DNA of 63,423 bases. Origin: a bacterium (GTDB taxonomy: Archaea > Thermoproteota > Nitrososphaeria > Nitrososphaerales > Gagatemarchaeaceae). This document shows positions 41,869-50,138 of the stretch, piece by piece. Below the pieces are notes generated by a model. It did no database searches. It was not told where the DNA came from and worked only from the letters and a program-made list of their open reading frames with translations. A program made the position numbers and the translations under genes. Location of the stretch: positions 1-63,423 of the forward strand of contig DAIDAO010000011.1 in assembly GCA_027310575.1 (NCBI GenBank), read 5' to 3'. How positions within the stretch are numbered: the first letter of the stretch is position 1; each line of letters starts with the position of its first letter.

Positions 41869-42499
41869 CTTCTTTCTTCTCCTCTTTCACGTCCTCCTTC
41901 AGCGTGAAGTCAGGCGGGAGGGCGTCTCTTAGCGCAATTTTCACCTTGATTCCGTAGAGGCCGAGCTTCATCAGGACGTCGGTCGTGGCCTCGTCGACAG
42001 ACCTGTCGGCCGTGTCCCCGCTCTTGGGGACTATCCCGGCCCTGTACTTCTCGCCGTGTGACCTGTCGCTCCTCAGCTTCCCTGCGACCGATATCTCCAC
42101 CCCAGCCGCTCCGGCGTTCATGATGTTGTTGACCGACCACTGCGCCGCCCTCCGGAACGCGGTACCTCTGGACACGATCTGGCCTATCCTCGCTGCCATT
42201 ATCCTGGCGTTGAGCTCCGGGTTCTCCACCTCCGTCACTGCGATCTGGGGATTGGGGAAGCCGAACTTCGCAGCCACCTTGTCGGTGAGGTCCTTGATGC
42301 CTGTCCCCCTCCTGCCGATTGCGAGCCCGGGCCTGGCGACGTAGACCTTCAGGGTCGTCCCGACAGGTGACTTCTGCACTTCGAGACCACCGTAGCCGGC
42401 GTCCCTGAGCTCCTTCTCGAAGAATTCGTCAAGGTCAGCGTACGACTTGCTCGTGGTGAGAATCGACTTCACTGTGGTCCGTTGCTGCTGGGCGGACAT
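41825..42499 (-). CDS. rps3: 30S ribosomal protein S3
   Basis: A 224-residue S3. The KH domain region reads VYVARPGLAIGRRGTGIKDL, and the C-domain has RAAQWSVNNIMNAGAAGVEI. A charged, low-complexity tail overlaps the L29 start. It begins 2 nt after the L22 stop. Confidence 0.96.
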   Translation of the reverse strand: MSAQQQRTTVKSILTTSKSYADLDEFFEKELRDAGYGGLEVQKSPVGTTLKVYVARPGLAIGRRGTGIKDLTDKVAAKFGFPNPQIAVTEVENPELNARIMAARIGQIVSRGTAFRRAAQWSVNNIMNAGAAGVEISVAGKLRSDRSHGEKYRAGIVPKSGDTADRSVDEATTDVLMKLGLYGIKVKIALRDALPPDFTLKEDVKEEKKEDATAQTEGTQEAGR

Positions 42500-42501
42500 G
42501 C

Positions 42502-42963
42502 CTATACTTCCTTGCCCACGACTTCGATGTGGACCATCTGGTGGAAGTTAGGGGAGCTCCTCCCGAAAGCGCGCGGGACGTAGTCCTTCTGGGTCCTCCC
42601 CGCATACCCCGAGGCGTGTATGATCTTCACCCTGTCCGGGTCGAGCCCCTTGAATTCCGAGTTCCCTTCCAGATTATGCAGGACGTCAAGGTACGCCTTG
42701 GCTGCCCGAACGGGATAGGAGCCCGTCGGGAACCCCTGGAGCTCGCTCCTGTGGCCCACCTTGAGCTTGTGGCGCCTGAAAGCGATCGGCATCTTCTTGC
42801 TTTCGACCTGCTCGAGCAGGTCTATCGCCCTTGAAAGCTGCATTCCCTTTATCGTGAGAGCGATTTCCCGCGCGGCCTTTGGCGACACGTTGACCTCCCT
42901 TCCGCTGGCCCTAACGTGTACCGCGGGGTCGAAACCCTCGAAACTGTAACCGTAGTGAGGCAC
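42502..42963 (-). CDS. rpl22: 50S ribosomal protein L22
   Basis: A 153-residue archaeal L22. The GTG start at 42963 gives VPHYGYSFEGF, matching the family N-terminus; a TATA box (43003-43008) lies inside the longer frame and rules out ATG 43020. Blocks are KAAREIALTIKGM and FGRSSPNFHQMVHIEVV. L3, L4, L23, L2 and S19, which usually precede L22, are not here. Confidence 0.92.
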   Translation of the reverse strand: MPHYGYSFEGFDPAVHVRASGREVNVSPKAAREIALTIKGMQLSRAIDLLEQVESKKMPIAFRRHKLKVGHRSELQGFPTGSYPVRAAKAYLDVLHNLEGNSEFKGLDPDRVKIIHASGYAGRTQKDYVPRAFGRSSPNFHQMVHIEVVGKEV

Positions 42964-43002
42964 TTTATCCCTCTCGTAGACCCGGCCGATTGTTGATGCG
43001 GT

Positions 43003-43008
43003 TATAAA
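43003..43008 (-). promoter_or_regulatory. TATA box for the L22-to-Cbf5 ribosomal cluster
   Basis: TTTATA on the minus strand, in CGTTTATAACC, would start transcripts near 42980. A GAGAGG element precedes the L22 GTG. Confidence 0.65.
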
Positions 43009-43140
43009 CGTGTCCTTCATGAAACGGTGGAATTACCGGCCGAAAACGGAGTTTCGCAGGACCGGTTTCCATTTTCAAACGAGGGTGCGCCGATTAGGGA
43101 AACGCCTAAGAAAACAACGGAGGAGCCCTTGCCTTGCGCG

Positions 43141-44856
43141 ATGGTCGAGACTTCCCGCCATGACATCGTCATCATAGGTTCGGGTATCGCAGGTCTGAGG
43201 GCGGCAATCGAAGCTGCCCGAGTGAGCAACGGGAAGGCTGACATCGCGATCGTCACCAAAGTTCAGGCGATGAGGTCCCACTCCGTCAGCGCGGAAGGAG
43301 GGACGGCCGCGGTCCTCTACCCGGAGCTGGGGGACTCGCTCGAGTCCCACGCGTTCGACACGGTGAAGGGCTCAGACTACCTCGCAGATCAGGACGCGGT
43401 CGAGCGCTTCGTGAAAGAGATGCCGAACGAGATCTACCAGCTGGAGCACTGGGGGCTCCCCTGGAGCAGGAGGGAGGACGGCAGGATCGCGCAGAGGAAT
43501 TTCGGTGGTTACAGCTATCCCAGGGCTGTCTTCGCAGAGGACAAGGTCGGCTTCTTCGAGATGCAGACGCTCTACGATACGACGACGAAGTACGACAACA
43601 TCCACTACTACCAGGAGTGGTACGCCACGACGATCCTCTCCGAGGGAGGGGAGTTCAGGGGCGTGACAGCGATCGAAAGGAAGAGCGGGGACTTCGTCCA
43701 GATCCTCGGAAAGGCGGGGATCTTGGCGACCGGCGGCTCGGGACGGCTCTACAGCTTCGCGACGTATGCCTACAGCTCGACCCCGGACGGCATGGCGATG
43801 GCATACCGCGCCGGCGTTCCGCTGAAAGACCTGGAGTTCATCCAGTTCCATCCGTCAGGGCTCATACCCTCCGGGATACTCATCACCGAAGCGGTCAGAG
43901 GGGAGGGCGGGGTCCTCCTCAACAAGGACGGGGAGCGGTTCATGAAGAGGTACGCCCCGAACAAGCTGGACCTGGCGTCCAGGGACGTCGTGTCCAGAGG
44001 GATGATGACCGAGATAGAGGAGGGGAGGGGGTTCAAGGACGAGGCTTCCGGGCTGGACTACCTGCACCTCGACCTTTCTCCCATCGGCGCCCAGAAGATC
44101 AAGGACAGGCTGTCCCAGATCAGGGAGATAGCAATAAAGTTCAGAGGCATCGACCCTGTAGAGAAGCCCCTCCCTGTGAGGCCTGTGTGCCACTACGTCA
44201 TGGGGGGGATAGACACGGACATCGACGGGGCGACGAAGCTCAAGGGGCTCTGGTCAGCAGGGGAGGCGGCGTGCGTCAGCATCAACGGAGCCAACAGGCT
44301 CGGGGCCAACTCCACCGCCGAGTGCCTGGTCTGGGGGAAGATAACCGGCGCCGAGGCGGCTAAGTACGTGGAAGGGAAGCCGCAGCCCGCGACCCCCGGA
44401 GGGCAGGCGGCGACTGAGGAGAAGAGGATCTTCGACGGGATATTCCACGGCGGAGGAGGCACGAACCCCTACGAGGTGAGGGACGCGCTGCAGAAGGTGA
44501 TGGCGAAGGACGCTTTCGTCTTCAGGACCAAGGAAAGCCTCTCGGAGGCGCTCCGGACGATAAGGGAGCTCAAGAAGAAGGACTTCCTCCACTGCGAGGA
44601 CAAGGGCAGGGTCTACAACACCAACCTGAGCGACGTCCTGGAGGTGGAGAGCATGCTGACCGTGGCAGAGGTCGTGGTGGCGGGCGCGCTCGCGAGGACG
44701 GAGTCGAGGGGGTCGCACTTCAGGAGAGACTATCCTGCGAGGGACGACAAGAGCTGGCTGAAGCACACGCTGGCGTATCCCGGCCCCGACGGCCCGAGAC
44801 TGGAGTATTCGACTGTCAAGATCACAAAGTACCAGCCTGCGGAGAGGCACTACTGA
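43141..44856 (+). CDS. sdhA: Succinate dehydrogenase flavoprotein subunit
   Basis: A 571-residue FAD subunit that oxidises succinate to fumarate. It has the dinucleotide fold DIVIIGSGIAGLRAAIEAA, MRSHSVSAEGGTAA around the FAD-linking His, FHPSGLIPSGILITEAVRGEGG and the late RPVCHYVMGGI. ATG 43141 is chosen because it precedes the FAD fold directly and GGAGG lies 15 nt before it. First gene of a four-gene Sdh operon, divergent from L22. Confidence 0.95.
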   Translation: MVETSRHDIVIIGSGIAGLRAAIEAARVSNGKADIAIVTKVQAMRSHSVSAEGGTAAVLYPELGDSLESHAFDTVKGSDYLADQDAVERFVKEMPNEIYQLEHWGLPWSRREDGRIAQRNFGGYSYPRAVFAEDKVGFFEMQTLYDTTTKYDNIHYYQEWYATTILSEGGEFRGVTAIERKSGDFVQILGKAGILATGGSGRLYSFATYAYSSTPDGMAMAYRAGVPLKDLEFIQFHPSGLIPSGILITEAVRGEGGVLLNKDGERFMKRYAPNKLDLASRDVVSRGMMTEIEEGRGFKDEASGLDYLHLDLSPIGAQKIKDRLSQIREIAIKFRGIDPVEKPLPVRPVCHYVMGGIDTDIDGATKLKGLWSAGEAACVSINGANRLGANSTAECLVWGKITGAEAAKYVEGKPQPATPGGQAATEEKRIFDGIFHGGGGTNPYEVRDALQKVMAKDAFVFRTKESLSEALRTIRELKKKDFLHCEDKGRVYNTNLSDVLEVESMLTVAEVVVAGALARTESRGSHFRRDYPARDDKSWLKHTLAYPGPDGPRLEYSTVKITKYQPAERHY

Positions 44857-44871
44857 GTCGGAGGGAGCCTG

Positions 44872-45354
44872 GTGGCAGATAATACCCCGAAGGGCGCTGA
44901 GAGAGCGAAGAACAAGCGCGGCATCTGGGGATGGATCAACCCCTACCATTACAACCTGGAGAGGTGGGCCTACGCGTTCCAGAGGATCACGGGGGTCGCG
45001 GTGCTCGCATACGTGCTGGGGCACCTGGGGGACACGAGCTTCTTCGTCGGTGGACCGACCGGGAGCGGGCCCAGTCCGTCGAGCTGGGATTTCATAGGGA
45101 CGATCTTTGAGAATTCATTCGGGCATCTGATCCTGGTCCTGGTCGTCCTGGTGCTCGTCTTCCACGGCGTCAACGGGATCCGGCTCATACTGGCCGAGTT
45201 CGGGTTCATCCTCAAGAAGCCTTCGAAGATAGAATACCCGTACAAGGCGAAGGGGCTCGGGTCCGGGCAGAAGTACCTGATCTGGATCGGGATCGCAGCA
45301 GGTGTGGCCGCGGCCGTCTGGGCCTTCCTGGTTCTGTTCGAGGGGATGGGATGA
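44872..45354 (+). CDS. sdhC: Succinate dehydrogenase membrane anchor subunit SdhC
   Basis: A 160-residue membrane subunit with about three helices. YAFQRITGVAVLAYVLGHLGDTS carries candidate quinone and heme b contacts (Arg and His), and LVLVFHGVNGIRLILAEFGF is characteristic of the family. GTG 44872 starts 15 nt after sdhA. Its end overlaps the SdhD start by 4 nt. Confidence 0.88.
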   Translation: MADNTPKGAERAKNKRGIWGWINPYHYNLERWAYAFQRITGVAVLAYVLGHLGDTSFFVGGPTGSGPSPSSWDFIGTIFENSFGHLILVLVVLVLVFHGVNGIRLILAEFGFILKKPSKIEYPYKAKGLGSGQKYLIWIGIAAGVAAAVWAFLVLFEGMG

Positions 45355-45704
45355 AAGAGTCCAGACTGATGCTGATCCAGTATGCCACAGCGGTGCTGGC
45401 GGTCGCCCTCGTTTCGATCCACCTCATAATGCAGGGCGTGATCTATCCCTACGCCACCGCGATATCGTTCAGCAACATACTGTCGATCTACCAGAACGGC
45501 TTCTATGCCGTATTCCTTGAGGCGCTGCTGGTGATAGTCCTGGTGCACGGCTTCAACGGCGTCAGGATAATCCTCCACGAATGGAGGCAGACCGCGCCAT
45601 GGAGCAGGTGGGTGGACGTGGGGACGGTCCTTGCGATAGTGGTCTCGGTCGGCTACGGGACCAGGACAGTGATCCTGGCCTTGTTCGGAGGGGTTACGGC
45701 TTGA
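45351..45704 (+). CDS. sdhD: Succinate dehydrogenase membrane anchor subunit SdhD
   Basis: A 117-residue membrane protein with three helices: YATAVLAVALVSIHLIMQG, VFLEALLVIVLVHGFNGVRII and TVLAIVVSVGYGTRTVILALF. The HGFNGVRIILHEW motif parallels that of SdhC. It overlaps sdhC by 4 nt and sdhB by 4 nt, so translation is probably coupled. Confidence 0.86.
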   Translation: MKESRLMLIQYATAVLAVALVSIHLIMQGVIYPYATAISFSNILSIYQNGFYAVFLEALLVIVLVHGFNGVRIILHEWRQTAPWSRWVDVGTVLAIVVSVGYGTRTVILALFGGVTA

Positions 45705-46474
45705 CCGACGTGAGGCTGCTGGTGCAGAGGTTCGACCCCCTCACGGACGAGAAGCCCAGGTTCGCTGAGTACTCGGTCCCGAAGAGGGAAGGGATGACAG
45801 TCCTGGATGCGCTCCTCTACGCCAGGGACTACCTCGACCATTCGATCGCGCTCAGGTTCTCGTGCAGGCAGGCGTCATGCGGGTCGTGCGGGATGAAGAT
45901 CAACGGCCGCCTGCGCCTCGCGTGCTACACTCAGGTGGAGGAGCTCGGCGGGGAGAAGGTCGTCGCCCAGCCCATGGACAACTTCGAGATAATCAAGGAC
46001 CTCGTCACCGACCTCGGGTCGTTCTTCGCGAAGCACAAGCAGCTCATGCCCTATGTGCTCCGTTCTGACTCTCAGGAGATGGACCACCCGAGCGCCGAGT
46101 TCCTGATGAAGCCCGAGGAGCTGGAGAAGGTCCTTCAGTTCACTTACTGCATAAAGTGCGGACTCTGCACGTCCTCGTGCCCGACTGTGGGGACTGACGC
46201 CCTCTTCCCAGGGCCGCAGGCTCTGGCGCAGGCCTACCGATACCTCAGCGACGAGAGAGACGAAGGCGGGAAGAGGAGGATCGACGCTCTGGACACGGCG
46301 CACGGGGTCTGGCGGTGTCACTACGCAGGCTCGTGCTCCGCAGTCTGTCCGAAGGGGGTCGACCCTGCCCTTGGGATCCAGCTGCTGAAGCGGCATGTGA
46401 TGTCTGGGAAGGCCCGAAGCGAGGGGGCCGAGGTCTGGAAGCAGCAGGCGGCAGCGGCACCGCCCCTGAAGTAG
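45701..46474 (+). CDS. sdhB: Succinate dehydrogenase iron-sulfur subunit
   Basis: A 257-residue subunit with three Fe-S clusters: [2Fe-2S] in CRQASCGSCGMKINGRLRLAC, [4Fe-4S] in CIKCGLCTSSCP and [3Fe-4S] around CHYAGSCSAVCPKGVDP. TTG 45701 overlaps the sdhD stop (TTGA); GTG 45710 is an alternative. It passes electrons from SdhA to the membrane quinone. Confidence 0.93.
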   Translation: MTDVRLLVQRFDPLTDEKPRFAEYSVPKREGMTVLDALLYARDYLDHSIALRFSCRQASCGSCGMKINGRLRLACYTQVEELGGEKVVAQPMDNFEIIKDLVTDLGSFFAKHKQLMPYVLRSDSQEMDHPSAEFLMKPEELEKVLQFTYCIKCGLCTSSCPTVGTDALFPGPQALAQAYRYLSDERDEGGKRRIDALDTAHGVWRCHYAGSCSAVCPKGVDPALGIQLLKRHVMSGKARSEGAEVWKQQAAAAPPLK

Positions 46475-46525
46475 AAAGCTAGGCTAGGATTATGACCGGA
46501 ACGGCCGAGTTGCCGGGGAAGGACG

Positions 46526-46726
46526 ATGGTGCGGAGGATCGGGAACCCGGCCAGCTGGCTCGCCTGCCACGTCCCGAAGAGCAGAGGTGAGCTGGAGCTT
46601 GCTGCACGCTCCCTGCTGAAGCTCGCGTTCTGGGCCGCCCTTCTCGCCCCTGTGATAGTGGTGCCAGCCTACTACCTGCTGGTCACGTTCGGCATACTCC
46701 CGCCCGTGCACCTGCCGTCAGGCTAG
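46526..46726 (+). CDS. Small membrane protein
   Basis: A 66-residue ORF with one long hydrophobic segment (LLKLAFWAALLAPVIVVPAYYLL) and a basic N-terminus. A GGGGAAGGA element precedes its ATG. It lies 51 nt after sdhB in the same direction and overlaps the sufU 3' end by 4 nt. It might be an accessory of the Sdh complex, but I see no recognisable homology. Confidence 0.5.
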   Translation: MVRRIGNPASWLACHVPKSRGELELAARSLLKLAFWAALLAPVIVVPAYYLLVTFGILPPVHLPSG

Positions 46727-47136
46727 GGCGTGTCGTCTGGGTCTTCGTAGTGCGCGCCCAGGTAGCCGTAGACGCCCATCTTCAGCACCTTCATGCCCAG
46801 GAGGGCGCACTTCACCCGCGAAGGCCCCAGGTCCGGGTCGCCGAGCATCTTGAATATGTCTTCCTTCGAGAGCTGCTTGACCCACTCCAGCGGCTTTCCC
46901 TTGGCCAGCTCGGTGAGCATCGAGGCGGAGGCCTGGCTGATGGCGCACCCCTTCCCGGAGAACTTGATCTCCTCGATGCTCCGCCCGACCCCCACCCTGA
47001 TCTGCATCCCGATGTCGTCCCCGCAGAGCGGGTTCGTGTCGTGGGCGTCGATGTCGAACTTCTCCAGCTTGCCGAAGTTCCTCGGGCTCCTGTAGTAGTC
47101 GAGGATCAGCTCGCGGTAGATGTCGGCGGAGCTCAC
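46723..47136 (-). CDS. sufU: SufU/IscU-type Fe-S scaffold protein
   Basis: A 137-residue scaffold. Three cysteines typical of the U family are in NPLCGDD, GKGCAISQASASM and RVKCALLG. The start is the GTG that overlaps the SufS stop (GTGA), giving SSADIYRELILDYYRSPRN. The longer frame upstream only shadows SufS. Last gene of the SUF run. Confidence 0.92.
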   Translation of the reverse strand: MSSADIYRELILDYYRSPRNFGKLEKFDIDAHDTNPLCGDDIGMQIRVGVGRSIEEIKFSGKGCAISQASASMLTELAKGKPLEWVKQLSKEDIFKMLGDPDLGPSRVKCALLGMKVLKMGVYGYLGAHYEDPDDTP

Positions 47137-48371
47137 AGCCTGAAGATCGAACCTGCCTTGTCGAGGCCAGCCTTCAGTGCGTCGACGTCGTCGTAGGAGT
47201 TGTAGACGTGGAAGCTCGCCCTGCTGGTCGCTGCTACGTTGAGCCACCGCATGAGCGGCTGCGCGCAGTGGTGCCCGGAACGGATCGCGATCCCTTCCTC
47301 GTCGAGTATCGTAGCTAGGTCGTGCGGGTGGACGTCCCCGAGGTTGAACGAGACCACCCCTCCCCGCTTCTGCGGATCCGAGGGGCCGTAGGAGTGGAAG
47401 CCTTTGGCCTTCGAAAGCGTCTCGAGTGCGTACTTCAGGAGCCGGACCTCGTGCTCCCTGACCTTCTCCATCCCGATCGCGTTCAGGTAGTCGATCGCCG
47501 CCCCCAGGCCGATGGCGTCTGCGATGTTGACTGTCCCAGCCTCGAACTTGTAGGGGACGTCGTTCCATGTCGCGTGATCCAGGAACACTTCCCTGATCAT
47601 CTCCCCGCCGCCCTGGAACGGGTCCATGTCCTCGAGAAGCTCCTTCTTCGCGACGAGGGCGCCGATCCCTGTCGGGCCCAGCATCTTGTGCCCGGAGTAG
47701 GCATAGAAGTCCGCCCCGATGGCGCCGACGTCGACGGGCATGTGAGGCACCGACTGAGCCCCGTCCACGAGGGTGGTGGCCCCCGAAGCACGCGCCTTCG
47801 CGCACATCGCATGGACGTCGTTGATCGTGCCGAGGACGTTGGAGCAGTGCGCGAACGCGACCAGCCTGGGCGACTCTTTCAGAAGCTTCTCGAAGTCTGC
47901 CATGTCGATCGTCCCGTCAGGCAGGAGCCCGGCGAACTTCAGCGTGGCTCCCTTCTCCTTCGCAAGCAGCTGCCAGGGGACAATGTTGCTGTGGTGTTCC
48001 ATCAGCGTGGTCACGAGCACGTCCCCCTTCTTCACGTTCTTCTCTCCCCACGCGAACTTCACCAGGTTCGTGGCCTCGGTGGTCCCCCTGACGAACACGA
48101 GCCCCTTCGGGGACGAGCCTACGAATCTGGCCGCCTTCGCCCTTGCCTCCTCGTACGCCTCCGTGGCCTCCTCGCCGAGCGTATGGACAGACCTGTGGAC
48201 GTTGGAGTTGTATCTGGAGTAGTAGTCGACGAGCGCGTCGATGACGGCCTGCGGCTTCTGTGCCGTCGCGGCGCTGTCCAGATAGACGAGCCTCTTCCCG
48301 TGGACCTTCCTCTTCAGTATGGGGAAGTCGGCCCTCAGCTTCTGGACGTCTATGGCTTCGGTCTTCAGCAT
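47133..48371 (-). CDS. sufS: Cysteine desulfurase SufS
   Basis: A 412-residue PLP enzyme that provides sulfur from cysteine. The PLP lysine is in YSGHKMLGPTG, and the active-site Cys is in RSGHHCAQPLM. VYLDSAATAQKP is near the N-terminus. The start at 48371 gives MLKTEAIDVQKLRADFP; the frame upstream lacks similarity. It is 17 nt after the Rieske gene. Confidence 0.94.
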   Translation of the reverse strand: MLKTEAIDVQKLRADFPILKRKVHGKRLVYLDSAATAQKPQAVIDALVDYYSRYNSNVHRSVHTLGEEATEAYEEARAKAARFVGSSPKGLVFVRGTTEATNLVKFAWGEKNVKKGDVLVTTLMEHHSNIVPWQLLAKEKGATLKFAGLLPDGTIDMADFEKLLKESPRLVAFAHCSNVLGTINDVHAMCAKARASGATTLVDGAQSVPHMPVDVGAIGADFYAYSGHKMLGPTGIGALVAKKELLEDMDPFQGGGEMIREVFLDHATWNDVPYKFEAGTVNIADAIGLGAAIDYLNAIGMEKVREHEVRLLKYALETLSKAKGFHSYGPSDPQKRGGVVSFNLGDVHPHDLATILDEEGIAIRSGHHCAQPLMRWLNVAATSRASFHVYNSYDDVDALKAGLDKAGSIFRL

Positions 48372-48388
48372 CCTGGCAGAAGAGCCCC

Positions 48389-48703
48389 CTATACCTCGAT
48401 AAAAATCGTGTCCCCTAAGACCTTGACGTTGAAGCGCCTGAGCGGCACGGTCGCTGGAGGGTTCACGACCTCCCCGGTCTTGAGCTCGAACTGCGACAGG
48501 TGCAGCGGACAGACTATCCTGTCCTCGACCACGAAGCCCCGGCCAAGGTCGGCCTCCTCGTGGGTGCAGGTCCCGCTCACTGCGAAGACCTCTCCGCCGA
48601 TTCTGGAGAGGAGCACGTGCAGCCCCTTGAGGTCGACCGTCGAGATCGACCCTTCGGCGAGGTCGGACACCTTCATGGCAGGAAGGTACTCTCCCAACTG
48701 CAT
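48389..48703 (-). CDS. Rieske-type [2Fe-2S] ferredoxin in the SUF operon
   Basis: A 104-residue Rieske protein. The cluster ligands are in CTHEEADLG and CPLHLSQF, the two-Cys/two-His pattern of non-heme oxygenase ferredoxins. There is no membrane anchor. It abuts SufD on one side and SufS on the other, so it probably donates electrons during assembly or to Fe-S proteins. That role is inferred from position. Confidence 0.9.
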   Translation of the reverse strand: MQLGEYLPAMKVSDLAEGSISTVDLKGLHVLLSRIGGEVFAVSGTCTHEEADLGRGFVVEDRIVCPLHLSQFELKTGEVVNPPATVPLRRFNVKVLGDTIFIEV

Positions 48704-50116
48704 TCATCGGTACTTGTAGTGCCGCTCGAAGATGTCTTCCGTTTCCTTTACCTCCGGGGTCAGCTCCCCGGTCTCCGCGAGGAGAGTCTCCCTGTCGGCG
48801 AGGCGCCTCTTCTCGCCCTGCCACTTCCCCTCAATCATGAACCTGGCGCCTTCCCTCGTCTGTTCAATGGGTACCCTGGAAAGGACGGGCTCGAAGAATC
48901 CCAGCACGACCATCTTCTTGGCCTCGTCCTGGGAGAGGCCCCTCGCCATCAGGTAGAAGAGCTGCTCCTCGTCGATCTGCGCGACCGAAGCGGAGTGGGT
49001 CGCCCTGACCTCGTTGTTGTCTATCTCGAGGCTGGGGACGCCGTCGGACTTCGCAGTCCGTTCGAGCAGCATGGCGTGGTGGGCCAGGTACGACCTCGAG
49101 TTCTTCGCCGCGTTGACTATCTTGATCATCCCCTTGAAGATCGACTGGGACTCCCCCTTGAGCACCCCCCTCGCCTGGGTCGAGCCGGTCGAGTCAGGGG
49201 AGTTGTGGACCAGGTTGGTCTCGTAGTCGTACCTCTGTTTCCCGTCGGTGAAGAAGATCTCGAAGCCTTCGGCCAGTGAGCCTCTTCCGTTGAGGAAGAA
49301 GTTCGTCCTCGACCTAGACACCTCCGCGCCGAGCGAGAGCGAGCTGAGGGTGGCCTTCGAGTCGTTGGACGTCTCGATGCCCCTGTTGGACACATGGGTC
49401 GTCCTGTCGCCCAGGAGCTGGATGGAAGAGAAGTCCACGTGAGAGCCAGGCCGGGCAAGTACCTCTGTGGTCGACGCCACGAACGCCGGGGAGGGGACGC
49501 CTTTCGAATACAGCTCCTCGAGGTAGACCAGCTTGGCCTCCTCTTCTGCGATGACGAAAGTCTGCTCCACGATGGAGGTGCTCGGGGAATCGAGCAGGAG
49601 CATCCTGCGGAGCGGCCTGTCCAGGCTGACGCCTGTGGGCACCCGGACGAACGTGCCGCCGCTGAAGAACGCGTTCACGAACGCCGCGAACCTGTCGCTC
49701 CCCGACTTCACGAGGCGCCCCTCGATCAGCTTCCTGATCGCTGCCTCCTCCTGCTTCAGGGCGGCATGGAAGGACATCAGTCTGACCCCCTGCGACTCCA
49801 GGTCCCTGCTGAGCTCGGTGTGGACCTGCGTCTCGTTCCCCTGGAGTATGATGTCCTTCTCCTTCCCGGTCAGGAAGCCCTGGAAGAAGCTTCTGAAGTC
49901 GATCTCGGAGCGGCCTGGGATTATCTTGAACCTGTCGAGGGGGAAACTGAACGTGGACACATACTTGGTGTAGAGAGGGTTCTTCTCCGGAGGTAGGGCG
50001 GCGAACTGTCTGAAGGCGTCCAGCCTGGAGCTCGTCAGCCAGGCGGGCTCGTCCAGGGACGCGGATATCGACCTGACCAGGTCCTCGTCGAACGAGGAGA
50101 CGGCCTTCTGAGACAA
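48704..50116 (-). CDS. sufD: Fe-S assembly protein SufD
   Basis: A 470-residue member of the SufBD family, forming the SufBCD scaffold. The C-terminal part carries the beta-helix and RNFFLNGRGSLAEG-type segments, then EIDNNEVRATHSASVAQIDEEQLFYLMARGLSQDEAKKM, a hallmark. It lies 22 nt after SufB. Confidence 0.93.
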   Translation of the reverse strand: MSQKAVSSFDEDLVRSISASLDEPAWLTSSRLDAFRQFAALPPEKNPLYTKYVSTFSFPLDRFKIIPGRSEIDFRSFFQGFLTGKEKDIILQGNETQVHTELSRDLESQGVRLMSFHAALKQEEAAIRKLIEGRLVKSGSDRFAAFVNAFFSGGTFVRVPTGVSLDRPLRRMLLLDSPSTSIVEQTFVIAEEEAKLVYLEELYSKGVPSPAFVASTTEVLARPGSHVDFSSIQLLGDRTTHVSNRGIETSNDSKATLSSLSLGAEVSRSRTNFFLNGRGSLAEGFEIFFTDGKQRYDYETNLVHNSPDSTGSTQARGVLKGESQSIFKGMIKIVNAAKNSRSYLAHHAMLLERTAKSDGVPSLEIDNNEVRATHSASVAQIDEEQLFYLMARGLSQDEAKKMVVLGFFEPVLSRVPIEQTREGARFMIEGKWQGEKRRLADRETLLAETGELTPEVKETEDIFERHYKYR

Positions 50117-50138
50117 CTGTCCGTTCTCCCCTTCGGTC

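Noticed and set aside
46492-46587. 31-codon ORF just after sdhB
   Set aside because: It overlaps the more plausible membrane-protein ORF at 46526 in another frame and has no ribosome-binding context.
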